Positions 22,346 through 34,170 of a stretch of 64,000 bases of DNA are shown here, piece after piece. This stretch comes from Uloborus plumipes (Eukaryota; Arthropoda; Arachnida; Araneae; Uloboridae), in NCBI GenBank assembly GCA_038373865.1, contig JAXGGA010001621.1, forward strand, positions 1-64,000. The letters are read 5' to 3'. Positions within the stretch are counted from its first letter, which is position 1. Each line of letters begins with the position of its first letter. The position numbers and the translations under genes were made by a program. The notes under the pieces are model-generated. The model did not search any database. It saw nothing but the letters and a program-made list of their open reading frames with translations, and was not told the DNA's origin.

Positions 22346-23944
22346 ATATTTAAAATGCAATTTGGCATTGTTAGCCTAGTATTTTTATTAGATTAATAAT
22401 TGCTGGAATACATACGTTTACATAAACAAAGCTTATGTCACCATTACCACTGGTCTAAATGTAATTGCTTTAAGCAAAATTATTGCCAAAAGTTGAAGGT
22501 AGGTATTTAAAAAAATCAGTGGATTGCATCCGAATTAATAAAAATAATACAGCAAATTTCCCAAAAGACAGATGAACTAATCTGCATTTTCCATTAAAAT
22601 ACTTACCTACTACAAAAAAAGAAAGAAAGAAAAGAAAAGAAGAAAAAGAAAACTTTTAATCTTAATTGGCAGATGATACTAAAGTCTTACTCCGAGAAGT
22701 TGTGTAAAGAGTTTGTATACAGCTTAGCTAAAGAAAGGTTTTACCTGGTCAACAACCGCTAATTTATCCGAGGAAAGTTGTCATAAATCGGATTTCACAG
22801 TTAAAAATTTATTCAAATTATAGCTCGTTAGTGCAGGTCAATTCTAAGCTTAATTGAGCATTACAATAGAATGCTCCCAATGAAAAAAATCTTCTGTCTG
22901 TTTTGGTTGTTTTTGGAACAAAAAACACTTTTAACTCCTTGGTGTAAAGATCTCAGCATTAAAATAAAGAGTACATGCTTTCATCCTTAAAGTACTTCAA
23001 TCTCAAAATGCCAATACTTACAATGATAAAGGATTTTCTTAATTAATGTATAGCCCCAAATACTTAATTCGAAATTGATTGTGTTGTCAGAACATTGTAA
23101 TTAACTGATTTGAGTTCCACAAAAACATGCAAAAAATATATATTTTTAATAATTTACCAATTTTATACAGGGTGTTCGGGAAAAGTATTTCAGTTACATT
23201 ATTCATTCTTTATTTAAAATTTTATTCTATAAATTTTGAAATCTTTCGTTTCACTGTTTTTGCCTTCACTGGGTTTTATAATTTTTTTTTTCTTCTTTTT
23301 ATACGTTTTTGCACTGACCTACGTAAAATCTGTTTCGGAATACCTGATTAAAAAAAAAATAAACCTTGACAAAAGAAATTTGACGAAAATTAATACCTAA
23401 CGCAAAGACATGAAATATTTTCCTCATTGCATATAGTCAAAGATAGTCGTGTATATTAATCCGTATTTTAATTTTATTAAGTAATTTTGCTGTCTCACAA
23501 AAATTGATTGAGTAGCAAAAATACTTATTAGCTTTAAACTATTGCATTAAAACCTTTTTGTTTTGCTTCAAGACATGCAATCCTAACCAATTTTATGGCA
23601 TACAGTTTGATCGCTGTTCTCCAGCTTTCAACTCTAAAATACTTAAGTACTTTAATTTCTGTGCACAAATGTTTCCATACGTATCTCACTTTAGATTTTT
23701 CTCTACATTTTGAAATTTAAATTTGAATACGTATATTTCTGCATCATGCATCGTAATACTGATCATGTCATTAGTGATAGTTGGCAGCAATTTTCTTCGA
23801 AACAAGGGTCAATGTAAAAGCTGACCCCATCTATTTGTTTTAACCATGAAAAATTCTTTAACATTTTGGATCCGGGCTATTCGTATAGAAGTTTTCCTTT
23901 CGAGACGGGCCGGTACAACTGTTGAACCGCAGGTCCCTTTTCCT
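22346..23944. other. AT-rich tract with purine run and a lone MITE end
   Basis: There is an AAAGA/GAAAA purine tract at about 22612-22652. At 23166 TACAGGGTGTTCGGGAAAAG resembles one end of a mariner-type MITE, but no matching second end was found. Confidence 0.45.
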
Positions 23945-24150
23945 CTGAAAATGGAAGGTGCAACGGCAAGCACTTAGGTTTTATGACTTCACGGTTCGAA
24001 TACAAAGCCGTAATCCCCAGTAAGATTTTATGAAATCTTGGAAAAATCCCCTATTTCAAAGGGTAGAGGCGAAGATTTCAACCGCGTCCTCAAAGGTAAA
24101 AAGACTTGCGGTACAGCATGTGTACCGTCCGGTTCTAAAAGGTTAAATTC
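23945..24150 (+). repeat. Possible tRNA-derived SINE relic
   Basis: An A-box-like GGTGCAACGGCAAGCAC is followed 26 bases later by a B-box-like GGTTCGAATAC, the order and approximate spacing of a Pol III promoter. The following body is GC-richer than its flanks. No A-tail or target duplication was identified, so the assignment is tentative. Confidence 0.35.
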
Positions 24151-24198
24151 AAAAACGTAATTGAAATATATGCTTTGCTACACGAAATCCGTTCGGTA

Positions 24199-24599
24199 GA
24201 TTGGGGGAAGACGCGGGATTGGAGAAGATGCCGCATCGTGTGTTTAACTCACAAGCATCAACAAAAACAGCTATCCAGTCAGTTAGAATGAAAGAACATG
24301 CACATTGAGAGTATACATAAATTGGTTTTGATTTACCGCAAGTTTGTGAGGATTTGAGTTGGTTGAGGATTGAGCAGGTATTGAGCTTTGTTATTTTTAT
24401 CGCTCTGATGAGTGTCCGAAATAGTGTTATATGTCTTTGGCTGAGACGCTGTATTTTCTTTTGTGGAAGATGCCATAGATTTTTTTTTTACTAATCATAA
24501 AAATTTATATTTATTGGATAAACTAAAATTAAAAGATAAAACCAATGCCTTATTTTATATAAAAAAAAAAGTAAAAAACTACGGTATCTTCCTTCAATC
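24199..24599. mobile_element. TA-flanked MITE with repeated GGAAGATGCC word
   Basis: TA flanks both ends (24197-24198, 24600-24601). The inverted ends are GATTGGGGGAAGA at the left and GATTGAAGGAAGA on the opposite strand at the right. GGAGAAGATGCC, GTGGAAGATGCC and the reversed GGTATCTTCC repeat inside. The open frame at 24463-24684 is A/T-rich and crosses the element end, so it is not a gene. Confidence 0.6.
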
Positions 24600-24834
24600 T
24601 AGCTTAGCTTCTCTTTATTGGAAAAATATTAAGTCGGCCACCAGATTAAACTCTTTACAAATAAATATCCGTGGTCGATATTAATATCTGTTCCCAGATC
24701 CCTTTAACTAAATCGCAGCAAGACATTCATCCGGGCCCTTTATTTAAACTAGTGGCGTCAGATCGAAGCTTTTATACCGAGAAAGTAAAAGTAAAATAAA
24801 TTGGGCAAAGATAACCTCAGCTGTGATCGGATGG

Positions 24835-25050
24835 CAAATTGGACACTACCCTGTACGAGAACAGCATATACAATGAAGGGGTAGCCGCAGTCAACAAAAG
24901 GTCCAGGTCCATTACCATCACAAAGGGCCTGGATCCCGGCGCGCTAATTGAACGGGAAAACGAAGCGGCACAACTTTTAGTGGCGTTTCTCTTCGTTATT
25001 CAAATTGACAGGATGGAAAAGACTCTGGGCGAAGTACAAGTAAAACTAAT
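24835..25050 (+). other. Coding-like GC-richer island of unknown identity
   Basis: Composition rises sharply over about 210 bases. One plus-strand frame stays open from about 24830 to 25120 (LDTTLYENSIYNEGVAAVNK then RSRSITITKGLDPGALIERE). It is preceded directly by a stop, and a donor-like GTACAAGTAAAAC lies near 25035. I do not recognise the sequence. It may be a piece of an old retroelement or an exon fragment. No acceptor in the right frame was found. Confidence 0.22.
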
Positions 25051-25600
25051 AAGGTTTTTTTTGCCTCTGTTCTGCGTCTTTATAATAGAGAGAAGTCCTC
25101 GTCTCCTATTTCTAAAATAATTACAAGAGTTTTTGGAAAGTAATGATACGTAACTCCTTATAATGTTCTAAGTGCTCTTTCAAACATTGTTGGACAGTAT
25201 TTTACAGGAGATTCGTTATTTTTTGCAAAGTTTAAGGTATCAGCAATATTATAAAATGCATAACAGTGTTCTTAATATCACGAAAATTTCCTTGAATACA
25301 TAGAAACTCGCACTATGAAAACTTTGTTACTTATTAAAGGAAGGAACAATTACATTTTAGCTCCCTAGGCTTTTTTAAAAATTTTTGTGAACACGAAATT
25401 TGCAAAATTTTCAGAACAATTTTTATTTTTTTGGCGTAACGAGAGCATAAATTAAGAGAAAAGCATTGATTGCATATGCATTTTATATAAAATTAGACCT
25501 AGATGTATATGTTACCTCCCCTCCTAGTAACATTTTTGCAGACATTTAATTTATTATACATAATATAAGATACATTGAATGGGGGAGGGTCATTTCCGAA

Positions 25601-25666
25601 CCAAAGTATTTTTATTTAAGACAAAAGTCTTAAAAATACTTTGGATGGCACCCCCGGATGGGTGCC
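25601..25666. repeat. Two adjacent hairpins
   Basis: The first is an 18-bp stem (CCAAAGTATTTTT/AAAAATACTTTGG plus AAGAC/GTCTT) with an AAAA loop and a 4-base bulge on the left arm (25601-25644). Two bases later comes GGCACCC-CCGGAT-GGGTGCC (25647-25666). Confidence 0.75.
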
Positions 25667-25669
25667 ACT

Positions 25670-28280
25670 CAGGGCGGACCTCCTCTTGCCCCTCCCTGAC
25701 ACTGATGCTGCAGCTTAGTAGAAAATAATAATTTCTTTATTATAATACAAATAATAAGTCATTGTGACAATAAGCCAAGTGGTTAAAAAAAGTCTGGTGA
25801 AACTTTCAACAATACAAAAACCTTATTCCAATACTGCGGGGAGAAGAGTTTTTCCTCAGAAATAATATGCAAGCATAGCAGAGCAAGTATAATATGTCTC
25901 GATAAAAATTAAAACTTGAAATAATAGTTGACCTTTGCAAAAAATAGTATTTTTAAAAGAGAATATCATTTAAAGTAAGTAAATTTAATCTACTGTCTCT
26001 AGCAGTTTTATTCATCAGAAGAAAATACTCAAACATGACTAAGTAACATGATAATTAAAGAAAATTTCTCATATCTTATTTTTTAAATTGTTTTTGAAAA
26101 ATTACTTAGAAGCAATTCATGGGCATTTGAAATATTTTCCCTTTCAAACGACAAAACACGTCATTTTTTATTACCGCGTAATGCATTCATTTGAAATTTA
26201 ATGCTTTATAAAAAAAAGTACTGATTAAAAACACTGTATCAAAATGGCTTTGCTTGGAAATTGCTTCGCCCATAATGCAATTTAACTTGTGATATTAAAT
26301 ATCTAATATGCTTGATATAATAGAACTCGTTTATGTCCCGTTTTATCTTTGAAAATTGAAACTAAATAAGAATTTTTTTCGTACTGTTCATCATAGCTTT
26401 TAAGGAGAATTCACTTAAGAAATAACCTTTTCCCACTTTGTAGAATGAAAATAATTTCACGAATAAATAAAATATTGCTATTTCTCAAAGAAATGTCCCT
26501 TAGCCCAGGTTTAAAAGTAGCATAATCAAAGACCACTTTTGTACGCCCTACGTAGGAAAAGAGCCAAGCCTTCTTCGCGTGATCTATACTATTAAAATAG
26601 CTGCAATTATTTGTATTGTTCCTTTAAAAATTCCACCTCAAAAATATCATCTATTAAGCCATGGGAGGCCATAATTATGATGGAGCACGCGATTTCCCAA
26701 TTAGAAAGATTTCAGGGTTCTTGTGGGAGGAGACAATTGGAGAATAAGAATGTGGAGCTAAGGACTAAAAATATTCACCGGAAAATATAATAGGGTGTAA
26801 CGTGCACGTTAGAGTGGACAAAGTGATTTTTATAAGAAAGTATTGGGAATATAATTTAAAAAAAATCTGGTAACAAAGATCCATTTGAAAAGTTTCGATT
26901 TAGGTAAAATTATGTTTACTTACCATCTTGCAACATGCAAAAGAATTCAACTTTTTTTTTTTTTTTTTTAACTATATTTGCTATATGATATTGCGTTGCA
27001 GTTTAGTTGCTTTATTTTAATCACAGTAATCTTCTGACTATATGATCACTTGAAGCATAATTTTTTTAGTAATTAAACTTATTAAAATAGTTTGTAATTT
27101 GATTAATTTGGTATTTTGAGAATAATAATATTAAAGTGCAATTATCGAAGCTAATTGCAAGTTTTATGGTGCAAGTCAGTAGCGTAGATACGGGAGGGGG
27201 GGGGGGTAAAAACATCCCCAAGTGGCTTTGGTCTTATCATTGTTGCTAATCCAAATACAATAGTTTTTTCACATATAAAGGCTATTTTGTCCAAAAACCC
27301 CATCCAGAAGATGATTCTGACCGTGCTAGTGATGAAAGTTAGACATATTTTTTTTTTTAATTTTGCATGATAAGTTAAAGATTTAGAAAAAACTAGTGAA
27401 TATGTCCGGCGTTTCGCGGGTTAAAATGCATCATGCAAATCCAAAAAGGTATTTTTTGTAACAACAATGAAATAGGCGAGCCTTAAATTGATAATTCATT
27501 GTTAATCGTAATCTTTGTTGGAAAATACTCTTATTTAAATGTGTTAATTTTTATCAATTTGTATGCTTAAAGTCTTATCTCTGTTACTATATCTATTCAG
27601 AATTGAAAAAAATGGCCACTTTGAAACAAAAAATTGAAACTTTTAGCATTTTGGATTTTTTTCTAATTTCAAATCCCCGTCTATGTGAATTCTAGCGCAA
27701 CAAGGAACCTCTGTGCCTAGTTTAACGAAAGTCCGACGAAAACTGTGGATTTTTATAAGGAACAAACATACAAATATATATATTAAATTATAATTATAAT
27801 TAAAAAAATGTTTCTTTTGATTCTACCCCGCAGTTATTTTACACTATTCATGAATGTGATGTATGTAAAATTTTAGCTCAATTGAATAATATTTAGAGGT
27901 CGCTCAATGCGATCGAATTCTGTCAAAAATTAGCAATTTCGAGAGTTGGAGTATATAACTTCATTACCCGAAATAATATTGTTCTTCATATAAAATGGAA
28001 TAATTTAAAATGTTAGTTTACTCTACTAAGTAATTAGTCAATAAAATAATAGCTCAAAGTGAGTTGTAACAAGCCCCCCACTCCCAGCTCCAAAGCTGCA
28101 TCATCTCTTACCTGAGTTTGGGTAGAAAATGCAGCTGCAAGCTCGGGCTGTGGTCTCTGTTTTCTTTTCGGTTGTTTGAGGTGTATGAGTTTATTCGGCT
28201 AAAAAACCTAGCATCCACTCTAGACAGGGCCCAATATAATTGACAGAAATCCACTTTGATAGTAGCTGCTACAGTACAAA
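25670..28280. other. AT-rich tract with low-complexity runs
   Basis: Holds a T-run near 26951-26969, a G-run near 27192-27206, and near 27715-27800 a sequence like the tail of a LINE or similar element (TGTGCCTAGTTTAACGAAAG, then AACAAACATACAAATATATA). A GC-richer piece at about 26635-26775 has clustered homeodomain-like cores (CCATAATTATGATGG, CCAATTAGAAAG, ACAATTGGAG). No gene is supported. Confidence 0.45.
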
Positions 28281-28289
28281 GTATGGGTC

Positions 28290-29616
28290 AAAATGGTGAG
28301 GATTTGAAAACGTCCATAAAAGAGTAAAGGCAAACTATTCGCTCTGAATCGGCCGTTAACTTACAAAAGTCGTTTAAATCTATGACTTCCTTTGATAGTT
28401 CACTGGAACGAAACACTTATGCAAAATATATTGGGAAAATGAAGGAGGATCGGCGGGTTTCATACCAGTATTAGTATCAGGACCACAAGCATTGATGATT
28501 TACTTCTGGGTTCTAGTAAGTTAGTCAGGCACTGGAATTGCTACGGCAAATGCTGCTGTACGATAACCAGTTAGATAAATGGGAACTTACTGAGCTCGTA
28601 CGTGGTATGTGTTTCGATACGACATGCAGTGCCGGTACTAAAGTTGGAGCATGTTTGAACTTGGGGAAAAAAAACTAGGGAAGCAACTTTTATATTGTGC
28701 TTTCCGCCATTATATTTTAGACATTGTGTTTTCTGTGGTATTACAACCGAAGTCTATTCTAGTCTTGGTCTCTCGGTATTTTAACCGATAAACCAAGAAA
28801 TAGGTAGAATTGGGGTATTTGATTGCGTGCAATGTCAAATGCGGTGTTCACGCAATGCGTGGAACCATCCACTGCCATTGGATCTACAATACTGCTTTTT
28901 AAGCGGTTTCAGCAATCATAGTCAAGGATAAAACATTCTAATTTTAAACCTGGAGTGAGAAACGATGAGGTTGAGGAGTTGGTAGCCAATTCAGAGCAAC
29001 GTGCAACTAGTAATGGAAGTTGCGCAAAGTCAACTTCTGATGACCCATGCAAAAGAAGTGTCCAAGGAAGATACTAGAGCTTAGTGCGATTTTCTTGAGC
29101 GGAGCACCTTCTCTTGGTGTATGTTTTCGTGTCCCAGGAGCGGTTCCTCGTGTTATATCTGTGTCAAAGATTCTTTATGGCTTCAAGTTATGGATATTTC
29201 ACAACCAGTTCAAACTTGCAGCCGGACAAAGAAAAGGTATTCGTAACATATGAATGTGATTTCTTTCACATTCTTATCGTTAATGGGAAAGAATATCTAA
29301 GAGCTGGGTTCCCAGCAACCCTTTTTGTGCAAGCACTGAGAAATGATTTGGAACATTTTCAGCGTCCTTATTCATGTAAAGAAGAAACTCAAAATATATC
29401 AGCTGTTTGATCCTGAGCATTGGAATCTTCAAGATAGCTACCAACAAGGCTTTGTACTACCAAAGAAACTGAGGATTGTAAACGACAATACGGAGCGTGG
29501 CATGGCCCTTATTGAAGCATTTGTTAAGACTATCACTAACGACGAAAAACAAAGACAGTGTCTTCTTCAAGTGGTACAGGAACACAGAAAAGGTTTCAAA
29601 GTTGCAAAAAAGTAAC
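28290..29616 (+). pseudogene. Decayed copy of a repetitive transposase-like gene family
   Basis: Pieces of one protein can be followed in order through three frames with several stops and frameshifts: IPVLVSGPQALMIYFWV near 28460; GTGIATANAAV near 28530; MCFDTT with VGACLNLGKK near 28608-28670; LLYCAFRHYILDIVFSVVLQ near 28690-28745; ILLFKRFQQS near 28890; IFLSGAPSLGVCFRVPGAVP and LYGFKLWIFHNQFKLAAGQR (29090-29230); then VNDNTERGMALIEAFVKTIT and DEKQRQCLLQVVQEHRKGF (29470-29610). From memory, this order (LVSG, CFDTT, a C/F-RHHILE-type block, SLKIW.FR.QF, then ND.AERG.ALI and LLQVV..HR) belongs to a large uncharacterised family repeated in spider, insect and Hydra genomes. An RNase H-like transposase is suspected. 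This copy cannot make a full protein. Terminal repeats were not identified. Confidence 0.75.
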
Positions 29617-29820
29617 CTTAAAAAGTATTGCAAGAATTAATGAGCGAATTACTATATATTTAATGTATTTAAATTTGTTTTTTATATTTTTTCCGTATTT
29701 GATTAGTTTTCATACTTTTCTGCATTTCATTGGTTTTTCAGATATATAGTTCATTTTGTGATTGCACGCTTTTTTTCTTCAGAGATATAAAAAAGCAATA
29801 AAGTAACTTTATTATTATTA

Positions 29821-30140
29821 TTTACGTTCGCATTTGTGCCACTATCACAAAATTTGAAGTACTCCTAAATGTAAATATAGTTTACTAAAATTTTGGGCAA
29901 ATAATTCAGTGTATATAAAGGCCTAAATAAGACGGTAAGACGAACAAAAATACAAAGGCTACTTTTTTCCATAGATATCATTTACGTTCACGTTTTTGTC
30001 AATATCACGAAATTTCAAGGCGTTTGAGCGACCTCTAAATATTAATATATTTTGTCAAAATTTTGCACAAATAATCAGTGTATATAGTGGCACAAAATAA
30101 GAGGGTAAGACGCACAAAAATACAAAGTTTTTTTTTTCCA
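29821..30140 (+). repeat. 160-bp tandem duplication
   Basis: Two diverged direct copies start TTTACGTTCGCAT (29821) and TTTACGTTCACGT (29981). They share ATCACnAAATTTnAAG, AAATAATnCAGTGTATATA and GTAAGACGnACAAAAATACA. There is no coding content. Confidence 0.82.
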
Positions 30141-30157
30141 TACATTTCTGAATCACC

Positions 30158-30160
<3 letters not shown>

Positions 30161-30249
<89 letters not shown>
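30161..30249. repeat. (AT)n microsatellite, about 89 bp, between inverted TCACCCTA/TAGGGTGA
   Basis: An almost pure AT run. Directly outside it are TCACCCTA at the left and TAGGGTGA at the right. The sequences beyond resemble each other when inverted (AGGGTGATTCAGAAATG and AGGGTGAGTTCTGGTAAATG). Two TA-targeting elements, ending here and facing apart, could have landed in a shared TA tract. Alternatively one element end was copied. Confidence 0.9.
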
Positions 30250-30253
<4 letters not shown>

Positions 30254-30591
30254 GAGTTCTGGTAAATGCGTCCACTGGGAATTCTATGAACACTGTCCTG
30301 AAATGGCTTCTGCAACACATCGACTATGTTAGATAACTGTCTAATGATAATTTCAATAGGTAGAATTCAGGCCTGGATTCAATAGACGAAACGCAATCAG
30401 AGACAACTTAAATGTCTTCAAAAAAACTCTAAAGTAAAGATTGAGAAGGTTTTGTTTCAGTTTCTCTTGTAGCCATACCAAGCAATTGAAGTCAATAAAT
30501 GCAAGTTGTTTCCTTTGAGTAATAGCTATTAATAACATACATGGGGTATTTTGATCAAATACTCTAACTAAAATTTGTTTATATGACGGTA

Positions 30592-31710
30592 CGCACTTTC
30601 CCTTTCTTTAAAGTAAGGTGGGGGTAAGTGCGTACCATTATGATGGGGCAAGTGCGTACCGCTATTATGAGGCATATGCGTACTATTATGCGAAGCAAGT
30701 GCGTACCATTATGATGAGGCAAGTGTGTACCATTACGTGGAAAATCCGACTCTCGTAATTCACCTTTAATTTTGCTTATAACTCTTTTATAAGCTGATTA
30801 TAAATCTGACGTCATTTCCATCAAGTATTTATATTTACATTGAATGCGGCATCAGATTTCAATTTTATTCATTATCTCTGAAATATATTGGCTTTTAGAT
30901 ATCAGTTAGTAAATTTTTCGTTGAAAATAGCGATCATAAGCTATACTTAATTTAAACCAGAATGACAAATGAAGCAATGAAATGAAGTGAAACACTAAAT
31001 AAGGAACCAACTGATTCAAAAAACGAAGGTGGAGTAATGATTAAATTATATTTAAGAAAATTAAGAACACCTTGTGAAAAACTATTTCAATGTAGAAGAA
31101 AAAAAAAGTACAAGTTATCATGATCAATTATTTTCTTTTTTTGCTCTTTATTTCGTGTCTTTTCTTACTGCTGCTGATTCTAATAAGAAAAATATTTTAA
31201 AACCGTATTTATTCAAAAAAAAAAGACGAATTGTTCACTCAGGTCACCTAACGATCTACCATACAAATAGAAATAAAGAAAATCACAGGGGTACGCACTT
31301 ACAACAACGCTATTGGACGCACATGTCTCATCTTACATTCAAGAAGGGGTAAGTGCGAACCCTGGCTTAAACACAGACTGATTAATGTATTAAACCAAAA
31401 TAAACTATGTAGACTATAAGTGATTATTACTAAATAAAAGCAACTTACATTTGCTCACTTTGTCCTATTAAAAGGACAAAGGAAGAATCCCAGACAAAAC
31501 TCTCTCAATCTTCAAATCACAGTTGTTCGCAAGACACGTGGGATATCACTGATTGCGTTTCATCCATGCAAGAAAGTGCGGATCTCTAGTTTTAGGAATT
31601 ATCCCAAGGAAACTACCTAACATATTTAATATGTGCCAGAAGTTTTTTTCCTGCTTATATTCACATAATTTAAGGTGGACGCACTTACCCCGCTAGGTAG
31701 GGAAAGTGCG
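30592..31710. mobile_element. TA-flanked TIR element with AAGTGCGTACC word array
   Basis: CGCACTTTCCC and its exact inverse GGGAAAGTGCG form the ends, with matching GGTA/TACC outside. AAGTGCGTACC occurs at 30626, 30650, 30697 and 30721 (variant) with a weaker copy near 30674, so it is a 23-24-bp-spaced array at the left. Inverted or direct copies recur near 31290, 31350 and 31673. It shares this plan with the pogo element at 3140, but no transposase motif is visible. The left boundary could instead lie at 30250, where similar AAATGCGTCC words begin. Confidence 0.68.
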
Positions 31711-31712
31711 TA

Positions 31713-32455
31713 CCTTAGAATAGGTGTCATAAACCAGGTCACAAAACCTATGCTTATGGTGTATTTTACATATTATATGCTTGAAAATCTTAGTAAAGGA
31801 TCTGGAAAGAAAACTAAAAAAAAATTGTAAGTGTACAGGATTTTTCAACAGCGCAGCATCCTTGAAAAAATAAATTTGGCAACTTTTGACTAAGACAAAC
31901 AGTCTATGCGTCCAGAAACATGCTTTTCTATGAACCGTGGATTCATAATATTTTTTTTAAATTAAATATCACAGTATTTTGTGGTTTCTTGGGGATAAGG
32001 ATGGATGTAACACCACTTTGCAGTCTGGACCTTGCTTCTAGGGATTATCATTTGGGTCCCAAGTTATAAGAACAGTAGAACAACAAAGTCAAATGAGAAG
32101 CGAACCGCAGTATCAACGGGTGGTGGCGCTGTTATGCAACATTGGACTACAGAAAATGGAGCATTATCTACAAAAAATTGTACAACAGACGGTGATTTCT
32201 CAAAAAAATAAAAAAATAAATAAAGAAGGAAAAAATAAAAACAAAGGTTCTTCTTTCCAATAATGCAAATTTCTGTAAAAATAAATAATGTTATATGTTT
32301 TAAAAATTGCTAGTAACATTATTTCTAGATCAATCCTCGTATATTGCCGCAGCTAAAATTTACATGAAGAGAGAAACTTTATGCAGTAGTTTAAACCACT
32401 ACAATTTATACTGATAATCAAGGCCGAAACGAGAACATGTCGGTCAAGTAGAGTG
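31713..32455. other. AT-rich tract, nothing recognised
   Basis: A-rich runs near 32200-32245. No element ends or coding sequence were assigned. Confidence 0.5.
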
Positions 32456-32745
32456 CACTTACCGACTGCCGTAGAATGACTGCCAGGGTTTTTTCGTTAG
32501 CCGACAGTCGGCGTCGGTGTCCAAATTTATTGATGACGCCAAAACATTACAGATAATAAAAACAGTACAAGAAAAATAGCAGGGTACAATACAAAGACAA
32601 CAAAATAAAGGACATGCAAAATACAGTGACAGCCAAGTATATTCCGGGTTTCTGAGGGGAACAGCTCGGTATCAAAAACATATATAGAGACCCAACTCAC
32701 AAAACTCGCCCACCTTGACACTCGGCGGCCCTGCTGATGATGACA
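32456..32745 (-). mobile_element. Possible solo LTR or LTR fragment
   Basis: On the minus strand a TGTCAAGGTGGGCGAG start is followed by a TATA-like CTCTATATATG, a T-rich stretch and AATAAATTTGGACACC, then a GC-rich end with CGACGCCGACTGTCGGCTAA. That order (TG start, TATA, polyA signal, short 3' part) resembles an LTR. Clear CA end and target duplication were not found, and no pol-type coding is nearby. The 64-residue open frame across it is hydrophobic low-complexity and is not taken as a gene. Confidence 0.3.
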
Positions 32746-33580
32746 ATAATACTGGTATTAATAAGCCTAATTTTTGCTTCGTGAAATGTATGGACTATTT
32801 AAATAAAATACTGATCTTTATTCCATTATTTTTCAAAAAAAAAAAAAAAGCAATCCTAAAGTTGCAAGTAAGAATGATTCAAATATAGAAGATTTCCTCT
32901 GGTCCAAACATTTTTCTTCTGTTCATTTTTCTTGCACATTTTGCAGATAAATCTCACTGATGCATGGACATCTAAATAAGATTCCGCTCGGGCAGTATTT
33001 TTATTGCATGAGACCCGGGCGTTATTTATTTTTATTCGCTGTATTTAATGTTTCCCACCCATTGAAAGTAAGGGAAGGAAATATGCGCCTCTGATTTTTT
33101 GAGATTTATATTTAAAATGTCTCTGAATTTCAAAGCCAACGTTTCTCTTATTTTCTTACTTTCACGTTCTTTCTTTTCGTAGATTTACAGATGTGAAAAG
33201 CACAGTTGAGTAATCAAAATTTATGACTTTCAGGATGAAAAGATAATCTTCGAGACTGTATTTTGACTGCTTTTAAATGACGCAGGAAGGAAGGAAGGAA
33301 GAATAATGTTTTAACAAATTCAGAAATAAAAATAATGTGATGTGAAATCTCATAGTTGTAAGTCCAGAAAAAAATCTTGGTAAAATTAGTTTTGCATTTT
33401 GTACTTTATTTTTACTTAATGTTCGAAAAGAGATTTAAAAAATAGGCTTGTTGGTTCTACTTCATTAAACAAATAAAAGTTAATGTCATCGTCCGTTCTG
33501 AATAGCATAAAAGCTTAAACATCTTCTACAGCACCACAGCCCAGGACAGGCCGAGGCTCTGCCAATTAGTTTTAAGGGGA
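32746..33580. other. Non-coding tract with (AAGG)n
   Basis: An AAGG repeat near 33285-33300 and a GC-richer patch near 32990-33070 (CCGGGCGTTATTTATTTTTA). No gene was identified. Confidence 0.5.
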
Positions 33581-33582
33581 AT

Positions 33583-33758
33583 TCCCAGATAGGAAAATTG
33601 GTTCAACGCAACTTCCAATTCAACTGCAATTTCTACTTTCCATTCAACTACCTACCAGAAGTAACATAGCGCACGAATGTTTTCTGGCCAAAGTTGACTG
33701 GAGAGTAGCAGTTGCGGTTTAGTTGAGATTTCGGTTGAAAAAACTTTCCTATGTGTGA
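33583..33758. mobile_element. Small fold-back MITE
   Basis: The two halves are diverged inverted copies. The left side has ATAGGAAAA, TTCAACGCAACTTCCAA, CAACTGCAATTTCTACTTTC, then CATTCAACT. The right side reads on the opposite strand ATAGGAAAG, TTCAACCGAAATCTCAA, CGCAACTGCTACTCTC, then CAGTCAACT. The centre is about 35 bp. The target duplication is unclear. Confidence 0.6.
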
Positions 33759-33759
33759 T

Positions 33760-34169
33760 ATAGGCAATACCTGCTTCAGAAAACCCTTGTCATTTCACTT
33801 GGGAGGGTTTTTTTTTCAGCACTAATACATTTCCATATGTAACAGGAAAAGTTACTTTCTTGGTTAATTCGTTGTCGGTCAACTGTAGACTAGTTCTAGT
33901 CCTTTATTGTAATTTGCTTTCATGACAAGGGCAGCTGCTTATCAAACATCTTGTAACTCTCGAAACTGTAAAGTGTGCATCATCTGTTGTTTTCGTAATC
34001 TAACGCATCGAAATTAAGGTGAAACATGCAAAAATAATTTATCACAAAAATTATGTATTGACTTCTCATACATTATGGCTTCGAAATTGATAGAAACTAT
34101 TGTTAAAACTGAAACTAAAATTTATAAAATAAACCAAAATGCTGCACGGTTGCATTGAAAATTAAAACA
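33760..34169. other. AT-rich tract, nothing recognised
   Basis: No feature could be supported. Confidence 0.5.
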
Positions 34170-34170
34170 A

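Noticed and set aside
23127..23351. Complete mariner MITE starting at ACAGGGTGTTCGGG
   Set aside because: Only one end could be found; no inverted partner within reach.
30055..30318. 87-codon frame with repeated Tyr-Ile
   Set aside because: Translation of the (AT)n microsatellite.
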